Source of the DNA: Neorhizobium huautlense | GTDB lineage: Bacteria; Pseudomonadota; Alphaproteobacteria; Rhizobiales; Rhizobiaceae | Reading direction: 5' to 3' | DNA length: 64,000 nt | Assembly: GCF_030811685.1 (NCBI RefSeq) | Contig: NZ_JAUSRF010000009.1 | Span: 124,001-188,000, forward strand | In this document: positions 8,028-17,651 of the stretch, piece after piece | Layout: each line of letters begins with the position of its first letter | Position numbering within the stretch: the stretch's first letter is position 1 | Notes under the pieces: model-generated | Databases searched by the model: none | The model's input: only the letters and a program-made list of their open reading frames with translations | Told to the model about the DNA's origin: nothing | Program-made: the position numbers and the translations under genes

Positions 8028-8221
8028 ACCATTTCCTCCCTGGTTGAACTTTTCTGCACGGCCATCCCTCCTCGGACGGGCGCGCAACCTTCCATTCGTT
8101 CTGCTGTTTCATGAGACCATGCGGGGCGCATTCGAACGCCTACGAAAACGACATGGCCGGCCGATAAAGACGACATATGGTCTGGAATAGGCGCAAGGGA
8201 ACCGTGAGGGCAAAAAAGGCG

Positions 8222-8518
8222 CTATTCGCAGTCCAGAACGGAAAAGTTGTCGAGGACGAGCGTGCCATAGGCGGGATACGCCATCACCTGGAACTGGATG
8301 GTCGAGGCCCCTTGCGAATAGGTGCAAAAGACCGTGCGGCCTGCCGCCAAAGCCTGCCCCATCCAGAGGTGCCCGACACTGCGAAAGGGCATATGTCGGT
8401 AAGTGCCGGGTTCAGTCGGGATAACATCACCCTCGAAAGAACCGACCGGATTGCCTTCGTAATAAAAGCTGACGAGCAGCCTGGACGCAGGAATGGATTC
8501 GGAATCGTAAGGTCGCAT
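8222..8518 (-). CDS. Small hypothetical protein
   Basis: 98 residues, beginning MRPYDSESIPASRLLVSFYY and ending with a DNFSVLDCE tail. It is beta-rich with many aromatics, without a signal peptide or membrane helix. It lies six bases after the stop of the larger gene 8525-9442 on the same strand, so the two are almost certainly one transcript. I do not recognise the family. The paired, small, soluble character would fit accessory roles such as immunity, but no motif shows this. Confidence 0.6.
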   Translation of the reverse strand: MRPYDSESIPASRLLVSFYYEGNPVGSFEGDVIPTEPGTYRHMPFRSVGHLWMGQALAAGRTVFCTYSQGASTIQFQVMAYPAYGTLVLDNFSVLDCE

Positions 8519-8524
8519 CGTGTT

Positions 8525-9442
8525 CTACACGTCGAGATCGAGCGTGCCTGTTACCTTTGCAAAGGCGGGCAGAACCTTTGCCAGAAGCGCATCCTCCGGC
8601 ACGGCGACAGGTGGGTGAAGCCGACACAACGGGCTGGCCTCGAACAGCGGATGCGCCACCTCCGGCATCTCCAGCCCTTTCAGCTCGCGAATACGACAAG
8701 CGGCCAGCAGTTCGACCGGCAGGAACCAGTGATTATACTCGCGCACCGGATCGTAATCATCGACACCGCTGCCGAGAACATGGAAGTCGGCAGCCTGCAG
8801 CAGGGCTTTAGTAAACACCGCCGGGTCTTCGTGCAGCACATGTTTTGCAAGCCCGGCAAAACCGTCCAGCTGGTCATCCTCGGGTTCGGCGTAAAGGTCG
8901 ATCTCATCACCGCTCCACGCCCGGTAGAGTTTGATCGACAGCCAGGGCACATATTGCGGCAGGGCCTCCCAGGCGATGTTGCCGGCCCCGCCCTCCTGTT
9001 CGTCCCATCGGTCGAACAGCGTATCGGCAAGGCGAATGGCATGATCCGGCCAGCCCAACGCCAGCATCAGCGACACGGTGTCGAAATCTTTCAGATAGAG
9101 TTTGTAGCCGGCGGGATCGTCGGACTCCATGATTGCGTGGGCGCATTCCAGATGCCAGAATGCATGCAGGCCTGCGAGAGCAATCTGTTCTTGCGGATGC
9201 GGGCCATTGTTGAAGCTTTGCTGCATCGCCTGCATCAGATGCCAGTAGCGGATATCGCGCATCGCAGCGGGAACAAGCTTTTTCTGGGCACCATCCGCCA
9301 GAAAGGGTTCGAGAATTTTCTCAACTCTTCTGTCATACATTCGCGCGCGATTGGCCGGCTCGGACATCCATTCAGCAACGTGATCCCGCTGTTCGCGAAA
9401 ATTCTTCTGCAGCACCTTTTTCACACGATCGGCGTCGGACAT
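8525..9442 (-). CDS. Hypothetical helical protein
   Basis: 305 residues, soluble and mainly alpha-helical, acidic, rich in Trp and His (for example RYWHLMQAMQQSFNN near residue 65 and LAGLHAFWHLECAHAIME near residue 88). The arrangement resembles repeat-type helical immunity proteins of polymorphic toxin systems (Imm49-like in overall character), but that is a weak impression. It is the first gene of a two-gene unit with 8222-8518. There is no toxin gene beside it. Confidence 0.6.
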   Translation of the reverse strand: MSDADRVKKVLQKNFREQRDHVAEWMSEPANRARMYDRRVEKILEPFLADGAQKKLVPAAMRDIRYWHLMQAMQQSFNNGPHPQEQIALAGLHAFWHLECAHAIMESDDPAGYKLYLKDFDTVSLMLALGWPDHAIRLADTLFDRWDEQEGGAGNIAWEALPQYVPWLSIKLYRAWSGDEIDLYAEPEDDQLDGFAGLAKHVLHEDPAVFTKALLQAADFHVLGSGVDDYDPVREYNHWFLPVELLAACRIRELKGLEMPEVAHPLFEASPLCRLHPPVAVPEDALLAKVLPAFAKVTGTLDLDV

Positions 9443-9496
9443 GCTTCAGGCTCCATGCGCAATATCAGGTCGTCGAAATGGCTTCAAAAACAAAAA

Positions 9497-9526
9497 AGCC
9501 CAGCCACGCTTGCGTGAGGCCGGGCC
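9497..9526 (-). terminator. Rho-independent terminator downstream of the lipoprotein gene
   Basis: On the minus strand the stem GCCCGGCCTCACGC / GCGTGGCTGGGC closes on an AA loop and is followed by a run of six T. It lies about 20 bases after the stop of 9548-10180. A shorter T run on the other strand would let it work both ways. Confidence 0.8.
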
Positions 9527-9547
9527 TTTTCTTGCATTTGTTTAAAC

Positions 9548-10180
9548 TCACCCCCGGCGTGCCGGCTTTTTCGGCGCGGCCTTGCCCGTATCGAAACCGA
9601 TGCGCACCGTGGTGAAGCGCGAAGCGCCACCGACGGCATTCGGGATCGCAACGTCCGGCTTCTGGAAGATGAACTGGCCGCTGCCTTCCGGCGGGATGGT
9701 CGCGTTGAAGGCGACCTTCTGCGAATAGATGATATCGTTGCCATCCACCACTTCCACCAGAGCCGGCAGCGACACGTCGCCGGTCTTGCCGGCGGCGCCG
9801 GCCACGATGCGTCCTTGCGCCATCACGTTGATGGTCAGCGTGGTTTCGCTGGCGGTGCAGGAGCGTGTCACGTCGGCGAAGGATGCCTGGTAGATCAGCT
9901 TGCTGTCGTCGCCCTCTGCGGCCTTGCCAGCGTAAGAGCGGTGGAAGCCGGTATCGGCGCGGATCACCACCTGCGGGCAATAGGCCTGTACCACCGGCGT
10001 GACATTGGCCTGTGCCTCGGCGCGGCTGGCGGCACCGAGATCGGGCGTCGTGCAACCGGCAAGAACGGCCACGGCAGATACGCCGGCGCCAACGCGCAAA
10101 ACCGTCTTGAAAGATGCCGTGGTCAGGGATGTTTTTCCAAACACGTTACTCAACCCTTTTGCATATCTGATCTGCCGCAT
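9548..10180 (-). CDS. Putative lipoprotein
   Basis: About 210 residues from the ATG at 10180. A long N-region is followed by the hydrophobic stretch VGAGVSAVAVLAGC, a lipobox (L-A-G-C) that marks lipid attachment and export. The mature part has two further cysteines (AYCPQ and RSCTA) that could form a periplasmic disulphide, then a beta-rich domain and a basic AAPKKPARRG tail. It resembles conserved rhizobial lipoproteins without a defined role. An upstream in-frame ATG at 10234 gives an unusually long leader. The gene is divergent from thrC. Confidence 0.72.
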   Translation of the reverse strand: MRQIRYAKGLSNVFGKTSLTTASFKTVLRVGAGVSAVAVLAGCTTPDLGAASRAEAQANVTPVVQAYCPQVVIRADTGFHRSYAGKAAEGDDSKLIYQASFADVTRSCTASETTLTINVMAQGRIVAGAAGKTGDVSLPALVEVVDGNDIIYSQKVAFNATIPPEGSGQFIFQKPDVAIPNAVGGASRFTTVRIGFDTGKAAPKKPARRG

Positions 10181-10434
10181 GGCCGATCCTGACTTGATCT
10201 CTGGCGCGCCCGGAACCTTCCGGCACCTCTTCAAGCCAAGGTCTATAGCAGTGGCAAAATCAAAAATCGATCCGTCATGAGACGAAAATCACCTGCACGT
10301 TGAAACACATGCGAATGCGGCGAAATTCGTGCAGTCGAACCGCTGGCGTGCAATCCGGGCTCGCAATCCCCATCGGCTTTCTGTATTGAAGGCTCAACTT
10401 TTATACGCCTTCTTTGTTCTGGGGAATGAACTTC

Positions 10435-11832
10435 GTGGAATACATCTCGACACGCGGCGAAGCACCCGCGCTCAGCTTTCGCGACGCACTCATGGCCGGC
10501 CTTGCCCGCGATGGTGGCCTTTATGTTCCGCGCGAATGGCCGACCTTCTCCAAAAAAGACATCAAGGCCCTGCGCGGCAAGACCTATCAGGACGTCGCCT
10601 TCGCGGTGATCAGCCGGTTCGTCGGCGATGAGATCGCAGCCGACAAGCTCAAAGCGATGATCGACGAAGCCTATGCCACATTCCGCCACCCCGCCGTCGT
10701 GCCGCTGGTGCAGACCGGTCCCAATGACTTCGTTCTCGAGCTTTTCCACGGCACCACGCTCGCCTTCAAGGACGTGGCGATGCAGCTGCTCGCCCGCCTG
10801 ATGGACCATGTGCTGGCCGAGCGCGGCCAGCGTGCCACCATCGTCGGCGCCACGTCCGGCGATACCGGCGGTGCCGCCATCGACGCCTTTGCGGGGCGCG
10901 AGCGCACCGATGTCTTCATCCTCTTCCCGCACGGAAAAGTTTCCCCCGTTCAGCAGCGCCAGATGACCTCCTCTGGTGCATCGAACGTCTATGCGGTTGC
11001 CGTGAAGGGCAATTTCGACGATTGCCAGAACCTCGTGAAAGAGATGTTCAACGACGTTGCCTTCCGCGAAAAGGTCGGCCTGTCGGGCGTGAACTCGATC
11101 AATTGGGCGCGCATCATGGCGCAGGTGGTCTATTATTTTACATCCGCCCTCTCGCTCGGCGCACCCGATCGCAAGGTGTCGTTCACGGTGCCGACCGGCA
11201 ATTTCGGCGATATCTTTGCCGGTTACGTGGCCAAGAAGATGGGCCTGCCCATCGAGCGTCTGGCGATCTCCACCAATGACAACGACATTCTGGCCCGCAC
11301 CCTGAAGACCGGCCGTTACGAGATGAAGGGCGTGCACGCGACCACCTCGCCGTCGATGGATATCCAGATCTCGTCCAATTTCGAACGCCTTCTGTTCGAA
11401 GCTTATGGCCGTGATGCCGGTGCGGTGCGCAATGCCATGGCAAGCCTGAAACAGTCGGGTTCGTTCGAGATCCAGCCCGAAGCGCTGAAAAGCATCCGCC
11501 GCGAGTTCCGTGCCGCCCGCGCTACCGAAAAACAGGTGGCTGCAACGATCAAGGAAACGCTGGCAGAGACCGGTTACCTGATCGATCCACATACCGCGAC
11601 CGCCGTTTTTGCGGCGAAAAAACTCGCAAAACCGGGCGTTCCGATGGTGACGCTGTCGACCGCGCACCCGGCCAAGTTCCCGGCTGCAGTAGAATCCGCT
11701 TGCGGAATTTCTCCGGCACTTCCACTATGGCTTGCTGATTTAATGACACGGGAGGAGCGTTTCGATCTCTTGGATGCCGACCTGAAAGCCGTTGAAGGCT
11801 TTATCGGCAAACATGCTCGGGCCACCGCCTGA
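10435..11832 (+). CDS. thrC: Threonine synthase
   Basis: 465 residues. Converts O-phosphohomoserine to threonine with pyridoxal phosphate. The N-terminus MEYISTRGEAPALSFRDALM is typical of the bacterial long form. The PLP lysine lies in FHGTTLAFKDVAMQ (Lys near residue 112), the phosphate-binding loop is ATSGDTGGAA near residue 142, and GNFGDIFAGYVAKKMGLP follows near residue 256. The GTG at 10435 is preceded by GGGGA nine bases away and gives the expected terminus; an ATG at 10426 would overlap that site. The M16 peptidase follows after 28 bases. The kinase for the preceding step, thrB, is at 28232-29206. Confidence 0.93.
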   Translation: MEYISTRGEAPALSFRDALMAGLARDGGLYVPREWPTFSKKDIKALRGKTYQDVAFAVISRFVGDEIAADKLKAMIDEAYATFRHPAVVPLVQTGPNDFVLELFHGTTLAFKDVAMQLLARLMDHVLAERGQRATIVGATSGDTGGAAIDAFAGRERTDVFILFPHGKVSPVQQRQMTSSGASNVYAVAVKGNFDDCQNLVKEMFNDVAFREKVGLSGVNSINWARIMAQVVYYFTSALSLGAPDRKVSFTVPTGNFGDIFAGYVAKKMGLPIERLAISTNDNDILARTLKTGRYEMKGVHATTSPSMDIQISSNFERLLFEAYGRDAGAVRNAMASLKQSGSFEIQPEALKSIRREFRAARATEKQVAATIKETLAETGYLIDPHTATAVFAAKKLAKPGVPMVTLSTAHPAKFPAAVESACGISPALPLWLADLMTREERFDLLDADLKAVEGFIGKHARATA

Positions 11833-11860
11833 AGAGATCAGAAGACGCCGGAGATACAGA

Positions 11861-13159
11861 ATGAATGTTAATATCACCCGGCTCGCGTCCGGGTTGACCG
11901 TCGTCACCGAAAACATGCCGCATCTGGAAAGTGTTGCGCTGGGCGTGTGGATCAAATCCGGCTCGCGCAACGAGATGGATAACGAGCATGGCATCGCCCA
12001 TCTTCTCGAGCACATGGCCTTCAAGGGCACCGCGCGCCGCAGTGCCCGCGACATTGCCGAGGAGATCGAGAATGTCGGCGGCGAACTGAACGCCGCCACC
12101 TCGACCGAAACCACATCCTATTACGCCCGCGTCCTCAAGGATCACGTGCCGCTGGCCGTCGATATCCTTGCCGACATCTTGACCGAAAGCGCCTTCGAGG
12201 AAGAAGAGCTGCAACGCGAAAAGAATGTCATCCTGCAGGAAATCGGCGCGGCCAACGATACGCCCGACGACATCGTTTTCGACCAGTTTTCCGAGGTTGC
12301 CTATCGCGGCCAGACACTCGGCCGCCCGATCCTCGGCACGCCGGACACGGTGCTGGCGTTCACGCCCGACAATATCCGCGGTTATCTTTCGCGCAATTAC
12401 ACCACCGACCGCATGTTCGTCGTCGCTGCCGGTGCCGTCGATCACGATGCCTTCGTCAAACAGGTGGAACAGCGTTTCGCCTCGCTGCCGCAGACGCCGT
12501 CTGCCCCGCCGGTCATGGAAGCCGCCAAATATATCGGCGGTGACGTGCGCCAGACCCGCGACCTGATGGACACACAGGTGCTTCTCGGCTTCGAGGGCAA
12601 GGCCTATCACATGCGGGACTTTTATTGCTCGCAGATCCTCGCCAACATTCTCGGCGGCGGCATGTCCTCGCGTCTCTTCCAGGAAGTGCGCGAGCATCGC
12701 GGCCTGTGTTATTCGGTCTATGCCTTCCACTGGGGTTTTTCCGATACCGGCATTTTCGGCATCCACGCGGCGACAGGGGCCAACGACCTGCCGCAGCTGG
12801 TTCCGGTCATTCTGGATGAGCTGCGCAAGTCTTCGGAAGTCATGCATCAGGTGGAAATCGACCGCGCACGCGCGCAGATCCGCGCCCAGTTGCTGATGGG
12901 CCAGGAAAGTGCCGGTGCGCGCGCCGGCCAGCTGGCCCGCCAGATGCTGCTTTACGGCCGCCCGATCCCGAGCGCGGAGATGATGGAGCGACTGGAAGGC
13001 ATCACCACCCAGCGCCTGACCGATCTTGCCGGACGACTGTTTTTCGATACGGTTCCGACACTCTCCGCCATCGGCCCGGTGGAAACGCTGGCACCGTTCG
13101 AAGACATCACCTCGGCGCTGTCTGCGCCGCAAATCAAGACACAACAGGCCACCGGCTGA
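11861..13159 (+). CDS. M16-family zinc peptidase (processing-peptidase-like)
   Basis: 432 residues. The inverted zinc motif HLLEHMAFKGT is near residue 48 (His-x2-Glu-His), with the third ligand in the ENVGGELNAATSTETT to EEEELQREKNVILQEI region. This matches bacterial homologues of the mitochondrial processing peptidase beta subunit (PqqL/MppB type), probably cytosolic or periplasmic-facing. The ATG at 11861 has GGAG 8 to 11 bases upstream. The gene follows thrC with a short gap, an order common in rhizobia, and ends before a palindromic repeat. Confidence 0.9.
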   Translation: MNVNITRLASGLTVVTENMPHLESVALGVWIKSGSRNEMDNEHGIAHLLEHMAFKGTARRSARDIAEEIENVGGELNAATSTETTSYYARVLKDHVPLAVDILADILTESAFEEEELQREKNVILQEIGAANDTPDDIVFDQFSEVAYRGQTLGRPILGTPDTVLAFTPDNIRGYLSRNYTTDRMFVVAAGAVDHDAFVKQVEQRFASLPQTPSAPPVMEAAKYIGGDVRQTRDLMDTQVLLGFEGKAYHMRDFYCSQILANILGGGMSSRLFQEVREHRGLCYSVYAFHWGFSDTGIFGIHAATGANDLPQLVPVILDELRKSSEVMHQVEIDRARAQIRAQLLMGQESAGARAGQLARQMLLYGRPIPSAEMMERLEGITTQRLTDLAGRLFFDTVPTLSAIGPVETLAPFEDITSALSAPQIKTQQATG

Positions 13160-13300
13160 TCCGGCCCGGCCGGTGCGGCAAACGCTCCGGCCGAAGTCCA
13201 TCCCTGCCGACAGAGGGTTATCGCATATGGACCCGAGACAGCGCCGCGAACTCTCTTTGAGCTTCCCGCTTTTGGGCAGGGCTGTCGTTTATAAAAAAAA

Positions 13301-13434
13301 GTCCCCTCCCCACCCTCCCCACAAGGGGGAGGGCTTAACCCGGTCGAGCCGCCGGGGTTCGATTTTGTGCGGGGTGCGTGCCGCAAATTTTCTCCCCCCT
13401 TGTGGGGGAGATGGCCGGCAGGCCAGAGGGGGAC
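13301..13434. repeat. Palindromic intergenic repeat pair, family B, copy 1
   Basis: Two inverted units: a C-rich unit with CCCTCCCCACAAGGGGGAGGG (left) and TCTCCCCCCTTGTGGGGGAG followed by ATGGCCGGCAGGCCAGAGGGGG (right), separated by a GC-rich spacer. It fills most of the 312-base gap 13160-13471 between the M16 peptidase and an acetyltransferase. Apart from a few purine runs the gap holds no gene. Other copies are at 29251, 33187, 40893 and 46770. Confidence 0.85.
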
Positions 13435-13471
13435 TTGTTTTATATGCCCCTCCCTGCGGAGTGCACCTGAC

Positions 13472-14101
13472 ATGACGAGATCGGTCTTTGGGTTCCTGTC
13501 GCGACAACCGGAAACGCCGGAACTTTACGGCGACCACCACCTTTTGCGCCTGCCGCGTTTTGCCGATTATCGAAAATGGCACGCCGCACGTGATGAAAGC
13601 CGTGCCTTCCTGCAGCCATGGGAGCCGACATGGCGGGCCGACGAGCTGACAGAAAGCGCCTTCAAACTGCGCGTGCAGCGCAATACACAGGAATTCTCCT
13701 CAGGCATCGCCGTACCGTTTTTCCTGTTCCGGCGGCAGGATATGGCGCTGATGGGAGGCTTGACGATCGGGCTGATCCGCCGGGGAGCGGCGCAAAGCTG
13801 CATGATCGGTTACTGGATGGGCGAAAATTATGCGGGCCAAGGCCATATGTTCGCCGCACTCAAGCTCGCAGTACCCTACATCCACAATGGTCTTCAGTTG
13901 CACCGTATCGAGGCAGCCTGTATTCCGGAGAACTGGAAAAGCGTGCGTCTTCTCGAGAAGGCCGGTTTCGAACGGGAAGGTCTGTTGAGAAAATACCTGA
14001 AGATAAACGGCGAGTGGCGTGACCACCTGATGTTCTCACGACTGGCGGGCGAAACGCCCGAGTTCGGAAAGACGGAATTCGGGAATACGCTGACACCATG
14101 A
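13472..14101 (+). CDS. GNAT acetyltransferase, RimJ/RimL type
   Basis: 209 residues. The GNAT core runs from LYGDHHLLRLPRFADYRKWH through the strand GLTIGLIRRGAAQSCMIGYWMGENYAGQGHM (acetyl-CoA loop region near residues 120 to 135) to RIEAACIPENWKSVRLLEKAGFEREGLLRKYL, the RimJ-like signature near the C-terminus. These enzymes acetylate N-termini of ribosomal proteins or small molecules. The ATG at 13472 has GGAG about 11 bases upstream; the open frame extends back only because the repeat before it has no stops. The last four bases overlap the next gene (ATGA). Confidence 0.85.
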   Translation: MTRSVFGFLSRQPETPELYGDHHLLRLPRFADYRKWHAARDESRAFLQPWEPTWRADELTESAFKLRVQRNTQEFSSGIAVPFFLFRRQDMALMGGLTIGLIRRGAAQSCMIGYWMGENYAGQGHMFAALKLAVPYIHNGLQLHRIEAACIPENWKSVRLLEKAGFEREGLLRKYLKINGEWRDHLMFSRLAGETPEFGKTEFGNTLTP

Positions 14102-16995
14102 TCAACACTGCCTCCATATCGACCATGCAGCGCGTCTGCGCGGCGCTGGTCCTCATCGTGACCGCCTTCATTTCGACGAGCGTGTTTGCCGCCGAACCGG
14201 TCAAACTGTCGCGTGACGACACGGCCCTCGACCTGACGCCGACCACCGAGATCTATCCCAACCAGGGCGAGGCCTTCCAGGTCTCCACCGCCGCCGGCAC
14301 GGATGGCATTCGCCGCCGTATCGAGGTGCGCGCCTCCTCGCAGAGCCATCAGGGCGACTGGGCCGTGTTCGCGCTTGCCAACGTCACCGACGAACAGCTG
14401 GAGCGCGTCATCGTCGCACCGCATTTTCGCCTGGCGAAATCGCAGCTGTTCTGGCCCGATCTCGGGTCGCAGCGCATCATCTCGATCACGCCGTCGGAAG
14501 GGTTTGCGCTCGACCGGATCGCCAGCCCGGATGCCGACGTGTTCCGCATCACGCTCAACCCCGGCGCCGTCATCACCTTCGTGGCCGAACTTTCGACACC
14601 GCAACTGCCGCAGCTCTATCTCTGGCAGCCGGATGCCTACAAGGATTCGATCAACTCGTTCACCCTCTACAAGGGCATCGTGCTCGGCATTGCCGGCCTG
14701 CTCGCCGTGTTCCTGACCATTCTTTTCGTGGTCAAGGGCACGTCCATGCTGCCCGCTGCCGCAGCGCTCGCATGGGCGGTGCTCGCCTATGTCTGCATCG
14801 ATTTCGGATTCCTCGAAAAACTGATCACCGTGACATCGAGCGACCAGCGCATATGGCGTGCCGGCGCGGAAGTGGCGCTGGCCTCCTCACTGGTCATCTT
14901 CCTGTTCACCTACCTCAACCTCAATCGCTGGCACGTGCATCTGGGTTACGCGACTTTCGCCTGGATCATCGGCCTTGGCCTCTTGTTCGGCGTCGCCATC
15001 TATGATCCGTCGATAGCATCCGGCATTGCCCGCCTCTCCTTCGCGCTGACGGGGACTGCCGGCATCCTGCTGATCATCTATCTCGGCATGAACCGTTTTG
15101 ACCGCGCCATTCTTCTGGTGCCGACATGGGCGATCCTGCTGGTCTGGTTGTTCGGCGGCTGGCTGACGATTACCGGCCGGCTCGACAACGACATCATCCA
15201 GCCGGCGCTGGGCGGTGGCCTCGTCCTCATCGTTCTCCTGATCGGCTTCACGGTCATGCAGCACGCCTTTGCCGGCGGCGCCTATCAGCAGGGCCTGTTT
15301 TCCGATCTCGAACGCCAGTCCCTGGCGCTGACCGGCTCCGGCGATACCGTCTGGGATTGGGATGTGGCGCGCGACCGCGTCATCACCACGCCGGACATTT
15401 CGCAGCAGCTCGGCCTCTCGTCGGGCACCATGCACGGGCCGGTGCGCAACTGGATCCCGCGCCTGCACCCGGAAGACCGCGACCGCTTCAAGGCGACACT
15501 CGACGTGCTGTTGGAACACCGCCGCGGCCGCCTCAACCACGAATTCCGCATCCGCGCCGAAGACGGCCATTTCCACTGGCTGCAAATCCGCGCCCGGCCG
15601 GTTCTGGGATCGAACGGCGAAATCATCCGCTGCGTCGGCACCGTCGTTGATGTCACCGAGCAGAAAAATTCCGTCGAACGCCTGCTGCAGGATGCCCTGC
15701 ACGACAATCTCACCGGCCTGCCGAACCGTCAGGTCTTTCTCGACCGCCTGCAATCCGTGCTGACCATTGCGGCTGCCAGCGACGGCGTGCGCCCGACCGT
15801 GCTGTCGATCGATATCGACCGCTACAAGCAGGTGAACGACAGTCTCGGCATCGCTGCCGGCGACAATATCCTCATTGCGCTGACCCGCCGCCTGCGCCGT
15901 CTTCTGAAGCCGCAGGATACGCTGGCCCGCCTTTCCGGCGACGAGTTCGGCCTTATCCTCGTGTCTGAGCGCGACCCGGCCAAGGTGGCGGATTTTGCCG
16001 ATGCCGTGTCGAAGGCCATCATGGTGCCGATCAACTTTGCGCACCGCGAAATCATCCTGACGGCTTCGATCGGTCTTGCCTCATGGGTGGACCAGCAGGA
16101 AAACGCGCAAGGGCTGCTCAGCGACGCCGAACTTGCCATGTACCGGGCAAAACGCGCCGGCGGCAACCGCGTCGAACCGTTCCGCCCGGCCTTCCGCTCC
16201 ACCGGCACCGACCGCCTGCTGCTGGAAACCGACCTGCGCCGCGCACTGGACCGCAAGGAACTGACCATGGCCTACCAGCCGATCATCCGGCTGGACAATG
16301 GCGAGATCGCCGGTTTCGAATCGCTGATGCGCTGGGAACACCCCAAGCGCGGCACCATTCCGCCGAGTGAATTCATCCCGATCGCCGAAATGTCGGACCT
16401 GATCGGCCCGCTCGGCCTGTTCGCGCTCGACCGTTCCGCCAATGACCTGAAGGATTGGGAAACCCAGACCGGCGACCTGCCGATCTTCATGTCGGTCAAC
16501 CTGTCGAGCGCGCAGCTGATCAACAATGATCTGTGCAACGACGTGCGTTCGATCCTCGCAAAAACCCATTGCGCCCCGAACCGGTTCAAGCTGGAGCTGA
16601 CCGAATCCGTGATGATGGAGAACCCGGAACAGGCCCGCCTTGTGCTCAACAAGCTCAAGGAAACCGGCATCAGCCTCGCACTCGACGACTTTGGCACCGG
16701 TCACTCGTCGCTCGCTTACCTCACGCAGTTCCCGTTCGACACGATCAAGCTGGACAAGGCGCTGGTCGCAGGGGCGGCCGAAAAGCGCGCGCTGCTGCTC
16801 CGCTCCGTGATCGCCATGGCACGCTCGCTGGAAATGGTGGTGGTGGCCGAAGGCGTGGAAACCGACGACGATGCCGCCGATCTGGTGAAAATGGGCTGCC
16901 ATTACGGCCAGAGCTACCTCTTCGGCCCGCCGATGGATGCGGCGTCGGTGCAGCGGCTGCTGAAGGAGCGGTTTCCGCTGACGAAACGGGCGTGA
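14098..16995 (+). CDS. Membrane-bound GGDEF/EAL protein with 7TM and PAS domains
   Basis: 965 residues. A signal peptide (residues 1 to 31) leads to a periplasmic 7TMR-DISM-like domain, then about seven membrane helices (residues 185 to 385). A PAS domain (NHEFRIRAEDGHFHWLQIRA, residues 420 to 520) is followed by a diguanylate cyclase domain with SGDEF at 614-618, where Ser replaces the first Gly; SGDEF can still be active. The EAL domain has ESLMRW at 741 and keeps DDFGTGHSS and the KLDK segment, so phosphodiesterase residues look intact. It likely turns over cyclic di-GMP in response to an outside signal. It overlaps the acetyltransferase by four bases. Confidence 0.9.
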   Translation: MINTASISTMQRVCAALVLIVTAFISTSVFAAEPVKLSRDDTALDLTPTTEIYPNQGEAFQVSTAAGTDGIRRRIEVRASSQSHQGDWAVFALANVTDEQLERVIVAPHFRLAKSQLFWPDLGSQRIISITPSEGFALDRIASPDADVFRITLNPGAVITFVAELSTPQLPQLYLWQPDAYKDSINSFTLYKGIVLGIAGLLAVFLTILFVVKGTSMLPAAAALAWAVLAYVCIDFGFLEKLITVTSSDQRIWRAGAEVALASSLVIFLFTYLNLNRWHVHLGYATFAWIIGLGLLFGVAIYDPSIASGIARLSFALTGTAGILLIIYLGMNRFDRAILLVPTWAILLVWLFGGWLTITGRLDNDIIQPALGGGLVLIVLLIGFTVMQHAFAGGAYQQGLFSDLERQSLALTGSGDTVWDWDVARDRVITTPDISQQLGLSSGTMHGPVRNWIPRLHPEDRDRFKATLDVLLEHRRGRLNHEFRIRAEDGHFHWLQIRARPVLGSNGEIIRCVGTVVDVTEQKNSVERLLQDALHDNLTGLPNRQVFLDRLQSVLTIAAASDGVRPTVLSIDIDRYKQVNDSLGIAAGDNILIALTRRLRRLLKPQDTLARLSGDEFGLILVSERDPAKVADFADAVSKAIMVPINFAHREIILTASIGLASWVDQQENAQGLLSDAELAMYRAKRAGGNRVEPFRPAFRSTGTDRLLLETDLRRALDRKELTMAYQPIIRLDNGEIAGFESLMRWEHPKRGTIPPSEFIPIAEMSDLIGPLGLFALDRSANDLKDWETQTGDLPIFMSVNLSSAQLINNDLCNDVRSILAKTHCAPNRFKLELTESVMMENPEQARLVLNKLKETGISLALDDFGTGHSSLAYLTQFPFDTIKLDKALVAGAAEKRALLLRSVIAMARSLEMVVVAEGVETDDDAADLVKMGCHYGQSYLFGPPMDAASVQRLLKERFPLTKRA

Positions 16996-17019
16996 TCGCC
17001 CGCCGACTTTCAGAGGACG

Positions 17020-17397
17020 CTATATCCGATAGCCCGCCACCTCCGCCCGCCCCACGACATAAATTCCGCGTGGCGGCGGCGGCACCTGGGTGAGGAGACA
17101 GATCAGCACCAGCGCGATCCGCCGCGGCCAGAGCGTCCATGGCGACCTGCCCTTCTCCGGCCTTGCTGGCTGCGCGTCCTCGGCAAGCAGAAAACACGCC
17201 GCATCCGCAAGTCTTGCGGGCACACGAATTTCCATGCCGCCCAGAGCAACCGTCATGTCCCAGGAAACCGAGGCCAGCTGATACGGCAGTGCCACGGCCG
17301 GAATGCCGTGGCCTTCGAGAAACGAGACCGTCACTGCCGTTTCGGCAAAACCATAACCCGTGGCGACGGTCACGAGGCAATCATCCGGACGTATCAC
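17020..17397 (-). CDS. DUF2007-like small protein with C-terminal membrane helix
   Basis: 125 residues. A small alpha/beta domain (AETAVTVSFLEGHGIPAVAL, residues 18 to 37) is followed by a Pro- and Gly-rich end with a hydrophobic stretch ALVLICLLTQVPPPP. The N-terminal pattern of a beta strand then helix and HGIPA is like the DUF2007 (putative signal-transducing) family; I am not certain. Convergent with the GGDEF/EAL gene, 24 bases away. Confidence 0.62.
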   Translation of the reverse strand: MIRPDDCLVTVATGYGFAETAVTVSFLEGHGIPAVALPYQLASVSWDMTVALGGMEIRVPARLADAACFLLAEDAQPARPEKGRSPWTLWPRRIALVLICLLTQVPPPPRGIYVVGRAEVAGYRI

Positions 17398-17651
17398 CTA
17401 AAAATCCTCGGCTTGGGAAAACGGGGCTGAAATCTCGCAACATCATCGTCCATGTCTTCGAGATAACAGCTTGTCATGACCATGACGCGTGACGGGAACC
17501 GGAGCATTGTGCTCCGCGATACACGAAGGATAACGACTTCATCGGCATCAGCCAATTGTGGCATTTACCGTAAAAGCAGCCATTTCCCCACAATAGGCGC
17601 GGACCGAAAAGCGTGCTAAACGCCCGCCAGACACATATCAGGAGTACCATC

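Noticed and set aside
8177-9517. Plus-strand open frame of 446 residues
   Set aside because: Antisense to the two unknown minus-strand genes; composition is that of a shadow. The minus frames have better ribosome spacing and end at a terminator side.
10243-11667. Minus-strand open frame of 474 residues over thrC
   Set aside because: Antisense shadow; thrC motifs are complete on the plus strand.
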